Positions 36,035-46,718 of a stretch of 64,000 nucleotides of DNA are shown here, one piece after another. The DNA is from Stropharia rugosoannulata (taxonomy: Eukaryota > Basidiomycota > Agaricomycetes > Agaricales > Strophariaceae): assembly GCA_028532985.1 (NCBI GenBank), contig JANCIK010000010.1:1984001-2048000 (forward strand), written 5' to 3'. The notes beneath the pieces were generated by a model that saw only the letters and a list, made by a program, of their open reading frames with translations, was not told the origin of the DNA and searched no databases. The position numbers and the translations under genes are program-made. The number at the start of each line of letters is the position of its first letter. Within the stretch, counting starts at the first letter, position 1.

Positions 36035-38269
36035 ATGTCAGCACGCCCTTTGTCTTCGATCTCAACTCAGAATTCCCAGTCCAAGGATCTCCACAACCGC
36101 GCGAATACAGAGACGAGCCCTGGACCTGACAGCACTGCCCTCATTGATATTGATGTTATTAAACAGTTCATAGCGCGTGCAAGAGCATCCACAAGGCCTG
36201 GGTCAGAGGACCGCATCAAAACTGCCGAGTGGATTGAGGTAAGTTAATCATTAATCATTCACTATTCACTAAATTAACATATATTAATGAACATCTTATC
36301 TCGCAATCTATCTACTAGATTTTAATCAATGCCCAGTCGACTATACAGGCCTTAACTAATGACAAGTTCCAGCTCTTGGATGAAGTGGCCGAATTGACTG
36401 TTGCCAAGCGGGAGGAAAAACGCCGGAGAAAAAAGGCAAAGGCTAGGGCATCAGAGGCTCTTGATTTCGAATCCTTCACTTACGAAGAATCTGAGAGCTA
36501 CATGGTGCGGTCTGGCAAGTTTTTCTCTGTTTTTTTCTCCCTTGGAGTCTCCGAAGCTATTTTCAAGCAACCCGTCCATCATTTAAGTACAGCGATCTTG
36601 TGCGTTTTAAATCAGATGAAAACATTGCTCTGGGTCCCGTTGCAGAGCTGTATTCATTTCTGCCGGCCGTGGCATTGAAAGTGCTCAGCAAGATAATAAT
36701 CTTGCAAAAGTGTATGTTCTTTTATTCCTTAAAGATTACAATTAAGATAATATTATTTATGCTTATTGTTGTTGTTGACAATTGAATTGTCATTAGTTTG
36801 TCGATGGTATGAAGGCGCAGAAGTCCTCAGTTCTAAACAACCTAAGGAGCGCGGCCTTTTCTATTTTTGGCATTATCAGTGATGATCCAAATTTCTTCAA
36901 AAACGACACCAGCCGCATCTCAACTCACGAGGTCCAGAGGCTGCTTGGTGCGACTCCGGATAAGAAGAGACCTAACGAATTTGTCTATTCTAAGTTCCTC
37001 CAGTAATCTATCGTGGCCAAAGAGTCAGCTCAGGCGTTGCTGACCTCTTTCGTTCATCGATGCTTCTCCAGGTATGAAACTTAAATGTGGCATACATAAA
37101 TCTCTTAATTTACATCTTCATTCAACTTTCATTGACATTTTACAGGCAGCAAAGCATGTACTCTATGGAGAGAAAGCCGTCAAATTGACCTTCCATGCCA
37201 AAAGTCCTCTAAAGAAAGACGCTCATGGCCGCCCTCCAACAAGTACTCCAAGCTTTATTTCCAATATCTCTGTTCTGGTGCGTCTCTTGCATTCTCATCT
37301 CTTGTAGAATCCATCAATTCATCTAATTCATAATTTTAATACCAGGTCATATACCTTCTAACGGACGACAGGGAGCTTAATTCAAGTGGGGTTGGAATCA
37401 CCACCCAGATTAACTACTTCAAAATGGCCGACCGGTTCAAGCAGCTTATTTTTAGAGGCTTGGAGGAAAGCCCCGTGATTTTCAAATGCCTATTGTCAGA
37501 ATGGAACAACGAGCTGTTTCCCAATGGACATCATCCCAGTGACCCAGGCAACAGTGAGTCTGAGATCGATTACCAGACTGACGCCGAAGATGCCATTCCT
37601 GAGCACGTCGGGCGGACCGAAGATATCGATCTCATCTTTGCTAATTTGAACATGTCGGCATCTGACCAGTCAGATGATAATTTTGGCGAGTCCGATAGTA
37701 GCGTGGTCAGCGATGGCGCATCCGCAGTCCCGGTGGCTCATACAGGCCATGTTCCCACTACTCCACGTCCTGTGAAACCTCGTCGTAAGGCACCAGCTGC
37801 AGCATCGACAGCATCAAGTGAATCTGAAGACATCGAAGCCACTCCACGGCGCCCAGTGCAAACTACGCAGTCCAGGCCAGTCCAGAAAAGGCCTTTGTCT
37901 CGAACCTTCGCAATGGAAAATGTTCTCATCACCCAGGACTCAAATATGGCAAGTGAAAACCCTGACTCCGATTTGGAGTATGTTTCGGATCCAGCCTCCG
38001 ACACCCAGCAGCCCCCTCCCTTCAGTACTTCATCATCTCATCATCTGCTCTCGAGTAAAGCCGCCGCTCCCGTAGCCACAGCAGAGCCGAGCCAGGAACC
38101 ATCAACTCAGAAGTCCACCACCGCAAAGAGGGGCAGAGGTAATAAAAAGGCGACATTAGAGTCCGCATCTTCATCAGGGACAGTTGGAATTGCACAGCCA
38201 GTGGCACCCGTTGACAAACCTACGACTGCAACAAAGCGTGTTACTAGAGGCTCCAAAAAGGCTCAGTAA
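36035..38269 (+). pseudogene. Transposon companion protein (DUF6698-like), element 1, probably frameshifted
   Basis: The ATG at 36035 gives MSARPLSSISTQNSQSKDLH. Recognisable parts: a Lys/Arg-rich coiled stretch (AKREEKRRRKKAKARASEAL), RFKSDENIALGPVAELYSF, FVDGMKAQKSSVLNNLRSA, PPVIYRGQRVSSGVADLF, AAKHVLYGEKAVKLTFH, GITTQINYFKMADRFKQLIF and WNNELFPNGHH, then a long Ser/Pro/Thr-rich disordered tail ending KRVTRGSKKAQ. The order resembles the DUF6698-type proteins that accompany agaricomycete transposons (from memory). Frame changes near 36660 and 36997 seem to be single-base losses; one possible GC donor occurs at 36514. The function is unknown, perhaps a DNA- or transposase-binding partner. 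Confidence 0.55.
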
Positions 38270-39300
38270 GCTGTCGCTGCACCGCACACCTGTCTCTAGG
38301 ACTGGTAATAATGTGTTCAAATGTAATAGTACTTGTAGTGTTGTGTTGAAACAGCCTCAATAAATTAACTTGGACCCCGCAGAACTGTATTCAAACATTG
38401 TATATTAATCTACAAACAGGTAGGCGTATGATATCATCATTCAATTATGTGCGCACATGCACTTAAATGAATATGCGTGTATGTAGACTTCAAATTTGCG
38501 GCGCGTACGATGCGTGTGACCAGATTATGTAATTCAAATTTGCGCCGACAGGCTGTAGTTACACACTGAGAATGTGTATGTGGCTATTGCATGATTATTC
38601 AAAAATTGGGAAGGGATAGAAATACCCTTGCAGTATGTCAAATCACCTCAGGACGACGGGGAATAGTCTGGAAGTTGGAAAAGGCATCTTCAAGATACGC
38701 GGTATGGTTAGGTACACTTATAATATAGAAAAGACCTTTTGGTGAAGGGGGAAGTGTCGTTAGCATTGTAAGGTTATGTAATCATTATAGCGCTCGGTGT
38801 TCGACTCTGGCTCATGGAATTAATTTACCTTACGGCCAGAGAACAAATGTAAGTCTTCACCTTTGTACGAGCTGTTGCAATGTAGTCAAAAGGTAAGTCG
38901 ACTGCGTACTTTAAGAAACAGGTATAGGTAAGTGAAGTAGGTAATTAACTAATACATAATGTTTAAATTAGAACTAGTCATAATGTCATTGTATGTAATA
39001 GTTGATATAGTAATGACCGTACAGATACATGTAATGACGGTAGCCGCCTTGCGGAAGACCCCAAGTAGCTTGGTAAGTTTACATTTTCCGTTAGCAGCTT
39101 GCGTCGTCTTACAAGATAATTGATTATCGACTATGAAGGGGCTACCTTGTAACTAAGGTGGCGCCTTGTAAGTCTGTAGATGGCCTTGTAAGTTGTAGTT
39201 CCTCTTGTAACATTACTCGCATTGGTAAAAGGTAATGTAAGTTAAAGTCGAGTTAAGTGCCTTACATGCCTTGTAAGGCGGCGAAGAAATTTCCGACATA
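38270..39300 (+). repeat. Right subterminal region and terminal inverted repeat of element 1
   Basis: No gene lies in 38270-39040. From 39060 to 39280 there are repeated words: CTTGGTAAG, CTTACAAG, CCTTGTAAC, GCCTTGTAAG (three copies), TCTTGTAAC and CATGCCTTGTAAGG. The 11-bp TIR at 39290-39300 closes the element. Confidence 0.72.
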
Positions 39301-39337
39301 CTTTGTCTGCTCGGTTCTCAATTACATTAGTCCGTTT

Positions 39338-41410
39338 TTACAACTCCCCTTGCAACTTCTGCCCCGAAGCCTTGACCTTGTCTCCGGTATCCTCGACCTT
39401 TTTCCCTGCCCAATTCGCCGCCGAGTCCTTGGTGTCCTTAGCGCCTTGCCATGTCTCATCACCCTTCTTCGCCGCCCAGTCCTGTGCTGCATCCCCACGA
39501 GCCTTCACAGCAGCAGCTTGACGGTCAACCCACTGCTGCGCCGATACGCCTCGCGCCTTGGCCTCCTCCCAACTCTCCTCTCCCGAACGTGAGGCCCACT
39601 CCTTCGCAGAAAGACCCTGCGCTCTCGCTTCCTCTACCATCTCCTTGCTCCTGGTCTCTGCCCATTGTTCGGCTGACACACCGCGGGCCTTGGCCTCTTC
39701 CCAGGTCTCCTGAGCCTTGTGCTTCGTAGCATCGTACGCGGCAGTGGTCTTGTGCGCCATGAAGTCGAGATCGCCCTTCAGCAGGCTCATGATGTGCGAG
39801 ATGACGTCTTCGGCCTTATAAAGCCCCGAGTTCACGATTTCTTTGATCTTCGCGAAGAGAGTTTCGGCACGCTTCTCAGACTGGACCCAGCGAATGCGAG
39901 TTTCCTCTGTTTATGAATTGTGTTAAGAGTGTAGTCAAAAACATATATTGATAGACATACGAAGAAGACCCGGACGCGAAGTTGGCAGCGCAGCTTCGCT
40001 AACACCGCGTTCACGTAGGTAGGCACGGAGGCGAGCATCAGGCCAAGTCAAATATGCGGCCGTCTTTTCCTTCTGATCAGTCCATCTAATTGCCGAAGGG
40101 TCAGGCGTCGGGAAAAAGATGAAAAACTGAATGACGTACTTCGAATTTGCGAGTTCGACGAGTTGGTCTCGTTTGTACTGAGCATCGGAGCGCATGTACC
40201 CACTGTCAATGAGCCAGTCACGAATGCTGTTATCGCTCCATGCGTTCCAGAAAGCGTCCTTGCTGGAAAGGTAGTTGTCCCTAAACAAGCTAAGTGAGAC
40301 GGGATTAACTGGTTGAGAGCCGGACGGATGTACATACTGCACTAATTTGATCATCTTGTCGCGCGTCACCTGCGCATCACTCTTGATAATTCCATGGTCG
40401 ACAAGCCAGGAGCGCATTTGCGAATCGGACCACGGCGACCATACAGTTTCGGTGACCGAGTAGTAGTATGTTTTCATAGGTTTGACGAGTGCATCGCGTT
40501 TCTTCTCGTAGTCAGACTTGATGAGATTGCGTGAAACGAGCCAGTTGTGCTAACATCAAAATATTTGCTTTAGAAAGTGTATAAGGGATAGAAAGAAACC
40601 GTGACGTACGATATATGAGTCGCTCCAAGCATCCCATATCGGGTCTGCGATGGAACCATAGGCTTTATGCATGAGGTCCATCAGTTCATCGCGCTTCTTC
40701 TGCGCGCCAGTCTTGATGATTCCTTTGGACTCGAGATAATGTCTTAGCTCGTTTTCCGACCACGTAGAGTAGACGTAATGTTTCGACTGATCAAACTTCT
40801 CGCCGATGTCGTCCACCGTATTCGAAGCCACGATCGACACCTGCGACGCCGCATCTGCCACCGCCGTGGACGCCGCTCCGGGAGCATTGTACACTGCACT
40901 CGTGGCATCCGCGACAACGCTCGAGGCACTCTTAGAGAGTTGATGTTTCGTGTCCCCAAACACCGCCGTACTCGCGCTATCGCTCGCCTGCGCTGCCAGA
41001 GACGACGCCGCATTCGAGAATGATCGATACCGCTGCTTCGCAAGGAGGACGAGGTGTTCGCGTGGGCCCTTGGGCGCGACGATGCCGTTTTGCAGAAGGA
41101 ACTCCCGCAGGCTGCTCTCGTCCCAAGTGTCAAATGCCGTATCGCGCAGGTCCGAGAATGCCTTCTGCGCAGAGGCGTACTGGTCTTGTGTCCACACGGA
41201 TGCCGTACCCCAGTTATTCTGAACGAGGGCTTTCAGCTCTGCCTGGCTAGGGGTGTGATTGGGGAGTGGAACGTCGTGTACTTGAAGCCATGCTTTGAGC
41301 TCGTCGGTGTTCCATGAGGAGTATTCGGGGGTGTTGCTGTTGCCGCCAAACCAGGACGCCTGGGCAGCTAGTGAGAGGCTCGCAGCCACTAAGAGTACTG
41401 AAAGACGCAT
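39338..41410 (-). CDS. Ish1/Msc1-like stress-response protein with seven Ish1 motifs
   Basis: The ATG at 41410-41408 opens a signal peptide (MRLSVLLVAASLSLAAQASW). Seven Ish1-type repeats follow, each with an aromatic-x-x-W core and a (K/R)-R-D-x-L-like end: SSWNTDELKAWL, DTWDESSLREFL, STWSENELRHYL, DAWSDSYIHNWL, SPWSDSQMRSWL, NAWSDNSIRDWL and LTWPDARLRAYL. The last 140 residues are an Ala/Lys/Glu-rich LEA-like repeat (EEAKARGVSAEQWAE, EEARAQGLSAKEWAS, EEAKARGVSAQQWVD). Family members (S. pombe Ish1, yeast Msc1) act at the nuclear envelope/ER and in stress survival. Four or so introns. TATAAAA on the minus strand (41453-41447) implies a short leader. Element 1 ends 37 bp beyond the stop, within the likely 3' UTR. 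Confidence 0.87.
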
Positions 41411-42090
41411 TATTGTTAGGAGGAATGTAGGTGAGCGTCTGAAAGGTTTTATACATGTCTCTGTGGATCAGTGACCGTGACGTCATTGGAAATGGAATAT
41501 GACGCTACCACTACGTTTAGGTTGGTTCATGTCCCGCTCCTAGAAGATTCCATGATGCATGGACAGTGGAAATTATGAAGGAAAATAGACGCAATAGTGG
41601 TGGCCATCAGGGTCGTCGACAGGAGGGATAAACTGTGTTTAAGGGATCATCGATCATCGAATGACTGTTGGGTTTTGGAGTGGCTCGCGTACACATGCTG
41701 TGAACCGACTTTCTTAGTGAGAAGGCAACTGATAGAGGGGATTGTCTTACTAACAATTGACGCTAGATTTGCATTTCACGCTCATAGGCAGCGGCGAACG
41801 ATGCTTGGTTGCAATTCGAGGGTCGATCTATTTATAACTCGAGACTGGGCGCTTAATTGCCAAACTTAATGGGCAAAAGCCTCCGAAGCGAGAGGAACGT
41901 ATGCTGTAAAAGGAGTGCTGAAGGTGACGCTGGATTGCACCATGTTTGTACATGCGTAGTGCTGTCTTTTTCTCTCAGACTCTCAAAACGCAGGCGGCAG
42001 AACGCAGAGGAAGATAAAAAAAGGTCGTGTCTTAAAGCTCGGGGGGCAAGTCAAGTAGTACTCGAGCAGAGGCCGGCTCCCAGTTGGATA
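41411..42090. other. Intergenic region between Msc1-like and DAO-family genes
   Basis: It holds the Msc1-like promoter (TATA at 41447-41453). Open frames at 41597-42144 on the plus strand show no family features. Confidence 0.4.
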
Positions 42091-43954
42091 TCACCAGAGA
42101 GCAAGGGTGTCTTCCAATCTTGCCCGGCGGACTCTACTTTCTGAAATTAAGAAAGATTGGGGAACCCCCCTTTCCCCCTGTTCTTCCGGTGATGACCCCA
42201 AAACCATGCATGCAAGTGCTCTCCCGCACAGCCAAGCATGTACCATTCCCTCCCCTGTATACCCCGCACTAATCCACTCGCCAGGAGGGGATATTTTCAC
42301 TCTGGAATCATTTTCCCCAGTGTGTATGGCTGAAGGTTCCTTTCTCCCCGAGGCTGCGTACGGCACGCGCCCCACCCAAGGCTGCAGATCCACAGACATA
42401 CCCAGCAGTCCTGACCAGCTCGCTTTCACACGCCCCTTCCCCCAAATTGGTTGAGACTCATCACCACCGCTCACAACTGTTAAAGGGTCCGGGTCATTTC
42501 CATCTTCACCCCAGTATGGTGCGAAAAATCGTTCCAAGGCCCCTCCCAAATGAGCCTCATTTTCAAACACTGTACCGTTATCGTCAGCAACCCCGATATT
42601 GCGAGTGAACGACGGCTGGATGCGTCCCCCAAACAGGAATTCCCCAGAGGTTGGCAGGGGACCGGTGGGTTTTCCATTGTCATCTTCTATTGGGGCGGGG
42701 AGCAGCTGAGTGAGATATTCGAAGACGGAGTGACCATTTATTGGGTAGAACACAAAGGCACGGGAGCCGGCCCACGACTTGTTCAGGCCTTTCCCCGGGC
42801 GCTGAGCTGTCATCGAGACTCTTGTATGAATAACCTTGCCGCGCATTCCGGGGAGTAGGTGAGATGACCAGGCATTAGTGGCATGTATCACATGTCGCGT
42901 CCTGATAGCTCCCCTGGATGTTTGTACAACGTACCCGGTATTGGTAGATGTTACCTCATTGCACGGCGTTCGTGTAAATAGTTCAAAGCTACGGGTTTTG
43001 GTCAAACGATATTCCCATCCTAGAGAGGACACATAACTTACTTGTTGTACTTATCAAGCAGGTTTGAAAGCAACCCGGTAATGAACCGGTAAGGATGAAT
43101 GGCACCCCCGGGTTTGCTTATACATCCCAGGACCGTCGGAGATAGCTGTAGCTTCTAAGTGTTCAAACAAAATGTACCTAAGCATCAGGGGGTCATGAAA
43201 CAAAATACAAGACATGGGCTTACTTCTATTTCTTTTGGATCGTCTATCAGTTCAAAGCCTTGTGTCACATCGGTCGGCATCTCCTTCAGAAACTCCTGTA
43301 GCTCCGCCTTCGCTTGTTCGTACATCTGGGGGTCCTTATAAACATCAAATCCTTCAACAGCTCTCGCCTGGGAAGCAGCTAACAAGCCTTCGTCGCGTGC
43401 AGTCGAAAGGAGAGATGGTAAATGCGCAAGTCGGAAACCTAGTATCTCCTGCGCGGCCTCTGCACCAAATGCCTCCCGCAGTGGTATGTATTCGTTGTAG
43501 ATATTGGGTTCAATATGCCCCCCATTTCTGCGGATACGAAGTCTTGAGTATTACACACCCATGGTAAGTGGATATATGCGCACCTGCCAGTTGAGCCTGA
43601 GCACGCGTCCCTTGCCTCTAGCATGACAACCTTGATATCGCTCATAGTCTTTTGGCTATTTGTTTCCTCGGTGGCACGTCCTGTTGTTTCCAGTAGCGCC
43701 TTTGCTACTGCGGTGCCTGTTATACCGCTCCCAATGATAACGACGTCAACCTCGTCCTGTGGAAGTTCCGCAAGTTCTCCATGTCGTGCAATACGCGATA
43801 AAGGAATAGTCCAATATGGCGGCTGGGCATGCTGGCTGGGAAGAACTGGGATGCCGGGAGATATTGCGATTCGCCTGCGAATGGAGCCGTATTGATCAAG
43901 GGCGGACTTGACTGTGTGAAGGATGTAGGCCAGCTGAGAAAGTATGCCTCCCAT
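42091..43954 (-). CDS. FAD-dependent oxidoreductase, DAO family (D-amino acid/sarcosine oxidase-like)
   Basis: The first in-frame ATG (43954-43952) gives MGGILSQLAYILHTVKSAL; a longer open frame upstream begins at TTG and is ignored. About 50 residues in comes the nucleotide-binding motif DVVIIGSGITGTAVAKALLE (GxGxxG), then MLEARDACSGSTGRNGGHI, the DAO-family ARxxCSGATGRNGGH pattern. Later exons give SKPGGAIHPYRFITGL, HVIHATNAWSSHLLPGMRGK, FLFGGRIQPSF and ISAGYTGEGMVHAWLCGRAL, the C-terminal FAD-contact block. Four introns; stop at 42091 after EDTLALW. About 500 residues, usual for fungal members, which are predicted to oxidise amines or amino acids. No signal peptide, so probably cytosolic or peroxisomal; the final residues are not a PTS1 signal. 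Confidence 0.85.
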
Positions 43955-45447
43955 TGAAGTTGATTGACTAATATATGCGCGTACTCGAGGCTGCTCGCGA
44001 AATGGGAAATCCAAGAGGAGAGGAGAAGATCAGGGTTGAACGATAATTAGGACCACAGAAAGTGCCTCCAGTCTCCAACAGTGGTTGCCTAAGTTCCGGT
44101 GTTATGCCCCGAGATACGATGATACAAGCAAAAATATTCAAGAGTAGCTATGAAATATCACAGAGAAGGGGTATAGATACAGTTTGCATACCTGCCTCGT
44201 GAAAGGTGCTTAACTTGAGAACCACGAACGAGTCACTGTGGTTGGTACGGCATTTTCCGGAATTTCGGGCGGAGGCCGCGGAGCTGCCGGAGCTTGAATA
44301 ACCAATGAATAACGCTCAAAAACTGTTGAAGGTAAATGTAGATTGAAATTTATCCAACGGATGGCCACAGAATACGATATTGTTAATAGATGTAAATAAG
44401 AAAGAGAGGTCTTTATACGCTTGCAATAGTGATTATTAGTAATGAATAGAAGTATAAGCAAAGCTCCGAGTAACTCGCTAATTTGTACTTGTAAGCTCAG
44501 CGAAGCAATTGTTCAGCACAATATCTATTACCGATCTGATAGAATGAAAACTTAAGAGGCTAATCTTTCTTTTCTAAAGCTATTTACGCTATATGTCCGG
44601 AATATTGATCTGCAACGCCCGGTACATCGGAGAATTAATGCAACAGTTCACACCTCTTCACACACGGATACACAGAATTTTATCCTTTACATAAATACTA
44701 GTATACGTGTTACGAGCTATGGCGTAGAGTACGGCAGTTCACCTCTGGACTGCTTGATAAATTTAGAGATGTACGCAACGTCTAAACTTGCGAGGTCGCA
44801 ATTATGATTGTGCTTACATCTCGGTAGACGGCAGGAAACCCGCAACCAATTTATATACTAGCTTAATGTTTTGATTATTCAGATTCATGTTATCGTCTCC
44901 CCTTTGACAGCTTACAAACCCAGCGAAATGCTGGTTGAAAATTTCTGATAGTCTACAGATCTATTGAACAATAAACGTTCTAGTACACTGAACAAATGAC
45001 GAACGTATTTGTGTTTTCAAGTTGTTCTCCAATTATTTGGCAACATAGTACCACTGGTTTGCCAAGCGAATCTCTATCCACAGTTACGTTACGGTCCTTG
45101 ATAGGTAGCGAGCGTCTATTTTAAGCCGTACTTGCGAAAATGACGCCTTCCGTCCTCTTCCGTCTCATAATCTTTGCGAGAGCGGAAATGGTGCAAATCC
45201 AGTAGAATTGGGCCTTAAAATAGAAGGAAGGCTCGGTCAGCTGACAAATAGCATCAGTAATCGAGCGTTCGCGTTTGTCGCACGCCTTCCCGCGCTGTGT
45301 GCTACAACGGAACAGCAATGTAAGTTTTGCCGGTACTCGCACCGATCTCACTATCTCTGTGCCCAGAAAACATATAAGTACACACCATGGAAATTTTGAG
45401 AAACAGAAACACCAATCGTGCTCCGTCGCCCCTTTTCCATACCAACA
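43955..45447. other. Divergent promoter region of the DAO-family and old yellow enzyme genes
   Basis: About 1.5 kb of AT-rich sequence without a supported gene. TATAAG at 45373-45378 lies 70 bases before the old yellow enzyme start. Frames at 44210-44461 (-) and 45121-45735 (-) lack family features; the latter covers the promoter and first exon of the next gene on the other strand. Confidence 0.45.
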
Positions 45448-46659
45448 ATGTCTACAACTACCGCCAAACTCTTTCAGCCTATCAAGGTCGGGAGGTTTAC
45501 CCTGCAACACCGCGTTGTCCTCGCCCCTTTGACTCGATTTCGCTCTGGAACAAAGACCCATGTCCCGGTAATTCCTCTCATGAAGACATACTATGGCCAG
45601 CGCGCGAGCAGGCCAGGCTCCCTTCTCATTACAGAGGCAACATTCATTTCGCCTCAGGCTGGTGGATATGACTGGGTTCCGGGCATCTGGAACGATGAGC
45701 AAATTGCAGCCTGGAAAGTGGTAAGCAGCACACACACGTCAACGCGCAAATGTGGTCATCTAACCTCGATTATTACTATAGATCACGGATGAGGTACACG
45801 CAAAGGGCTCTGCGATATATCTCCAGCTGTGGGCTCTCGGGCGGGCTGCAAACCAGCAGGTACTGGCTGAGGACGGACACGACTTCGTCAGCGCATCCGA
45901 TCTCCACTATGTACCAGGCGCCGATGTACTCCCGCGCCCGCTTACTGTCAGCGAGATCCACGACTACATCCAGACATACGCCAAAGCCGCATCGAACGCA
46001 GTTCACGGCGCTGGTTTCGATGGCGTGGAGGTGCACTGTGCAAATGGCTACCTGCCGGACCAGTTCCTCCAGGACGTCAGCAACCAGCGCACGGACGAGT
46101 ACGGCGGCAGCATCGAGAACCGGAGCCGATTTTCACTGGAGATCATAGACGCCGTTACCAAAGCCGTCGGGCAGGACCGCACGGGGGTGCGCATCAGCCC
46201 GTGGTCCGAATTCCAGGCTATGCGCATGAAGGATCCTCTGCCTCAGTACACGCACTTCGTCACCTCGCTCAAGGCGGCCCAGCCTGATCTTGCTTACCTC
46301 CATGTTACCGAGCCACGTCGGGACGCCGTTGGGGAATCCAACGATTTCATCAGGAAGATATGGGCGCCGAAGCCAGTGATTAGCTGCTCGGGATACGACA
46401 GACAGGAGGCCATTGAAACGGCGGAGAACAAGGGTGATTTGATTGCCTTTGGGAAGTTGTACATCTCGAATGTAAGCCAAATCACTTTGCTGTGTCATAT
46501 ATTCTGGTTCTAACTTCATGTTTTTAGCCCGACTTACCCACTCGTTTACAAGACGATCTTCCGTTGACACCATTTGATTCTTCGACATTCTACACGCATG
46601 AGGCAAAGGGGTACACCGACTATCCTATTTGGAGCAAAGAAATTACCACCAACCTGTGA
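45448..46659 (+). CDS. NADH:flavin oxidoreductase, old yellow enzyme family
   Basis: An FMN-dependent ene-reductase. The ATG at 45448 gives MSTTTAKLFQPIKVGRFTLQ HRVVLAPLTRFRS, the standard N-terminus, then TEATFISPQAGGYDWVPGIW, LQLWALGRAAN, FDGVEVHCANGYLPDQFL (the His/Asn substrate pair and the following Tyr proton donor), SNQRTDEYGGSIENRSRF, VRISPWSEFQAM, VISCSGYDRQEAIE and LIAFGKLYISNPDLPTRL. Two introns (from about 45721 and 46471). About 370 residues, full length, with no signal peptide. It may reduce activated alkenes in detoxification or in fungal metabolite pathways; the adjacent DAO-family gene is divergently transcribed. Confidence 0.9.
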
Positions 46660-46718
46660 AGTTTCTCTACTTGTACATACCATTCACAAACCATGCTTAA
46701 GGATAGTCGTTATCGATA

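Larger units (their letters stand above)
31123..39300 (+). mobile_element. Plavaka-type (KDZ superfamily) DNA transposon, element 1, decayed
   Basis: The left end reads TATGTCGGAAA (31123-31133) and the right end is its exact reverse complement (39290-39300). Inside both ends a second matched block follows, GCCTTATAAGG on the left and GCCTTACAAGG (as reverse complement) on the right. The first 200-250 bases at each end are packed with CCTTGTAAG / CTTACAAGG-like words. Between them lie a Plavaka-type transposase and a companion gene, both on the plus strand. Length 8,178 bp. No target-site duplication is evident, so either it has mutated or the true ends differ by a few bases. Its right end lies 37 bp past the stop codon of the Msc1-like gene. 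Confidence 0.8.

Noticed and set aside
43955..44014. N-terminal extension of the DAO-family frame
   Set aside because: It begins at TTG; the ATG at 43954 fits the family better.
44210..44461. Possible small peptide precursor on the minus strand
   Set aside because: I considered a mating-pheromone precursor, but there is no C-terminal CaaX motif.
45121..45735. 204-codon minus-strand frame
   Set aside because: It overlaps the promoter and first exon of the old yellow enzyme gene on the other strand and has no family features.
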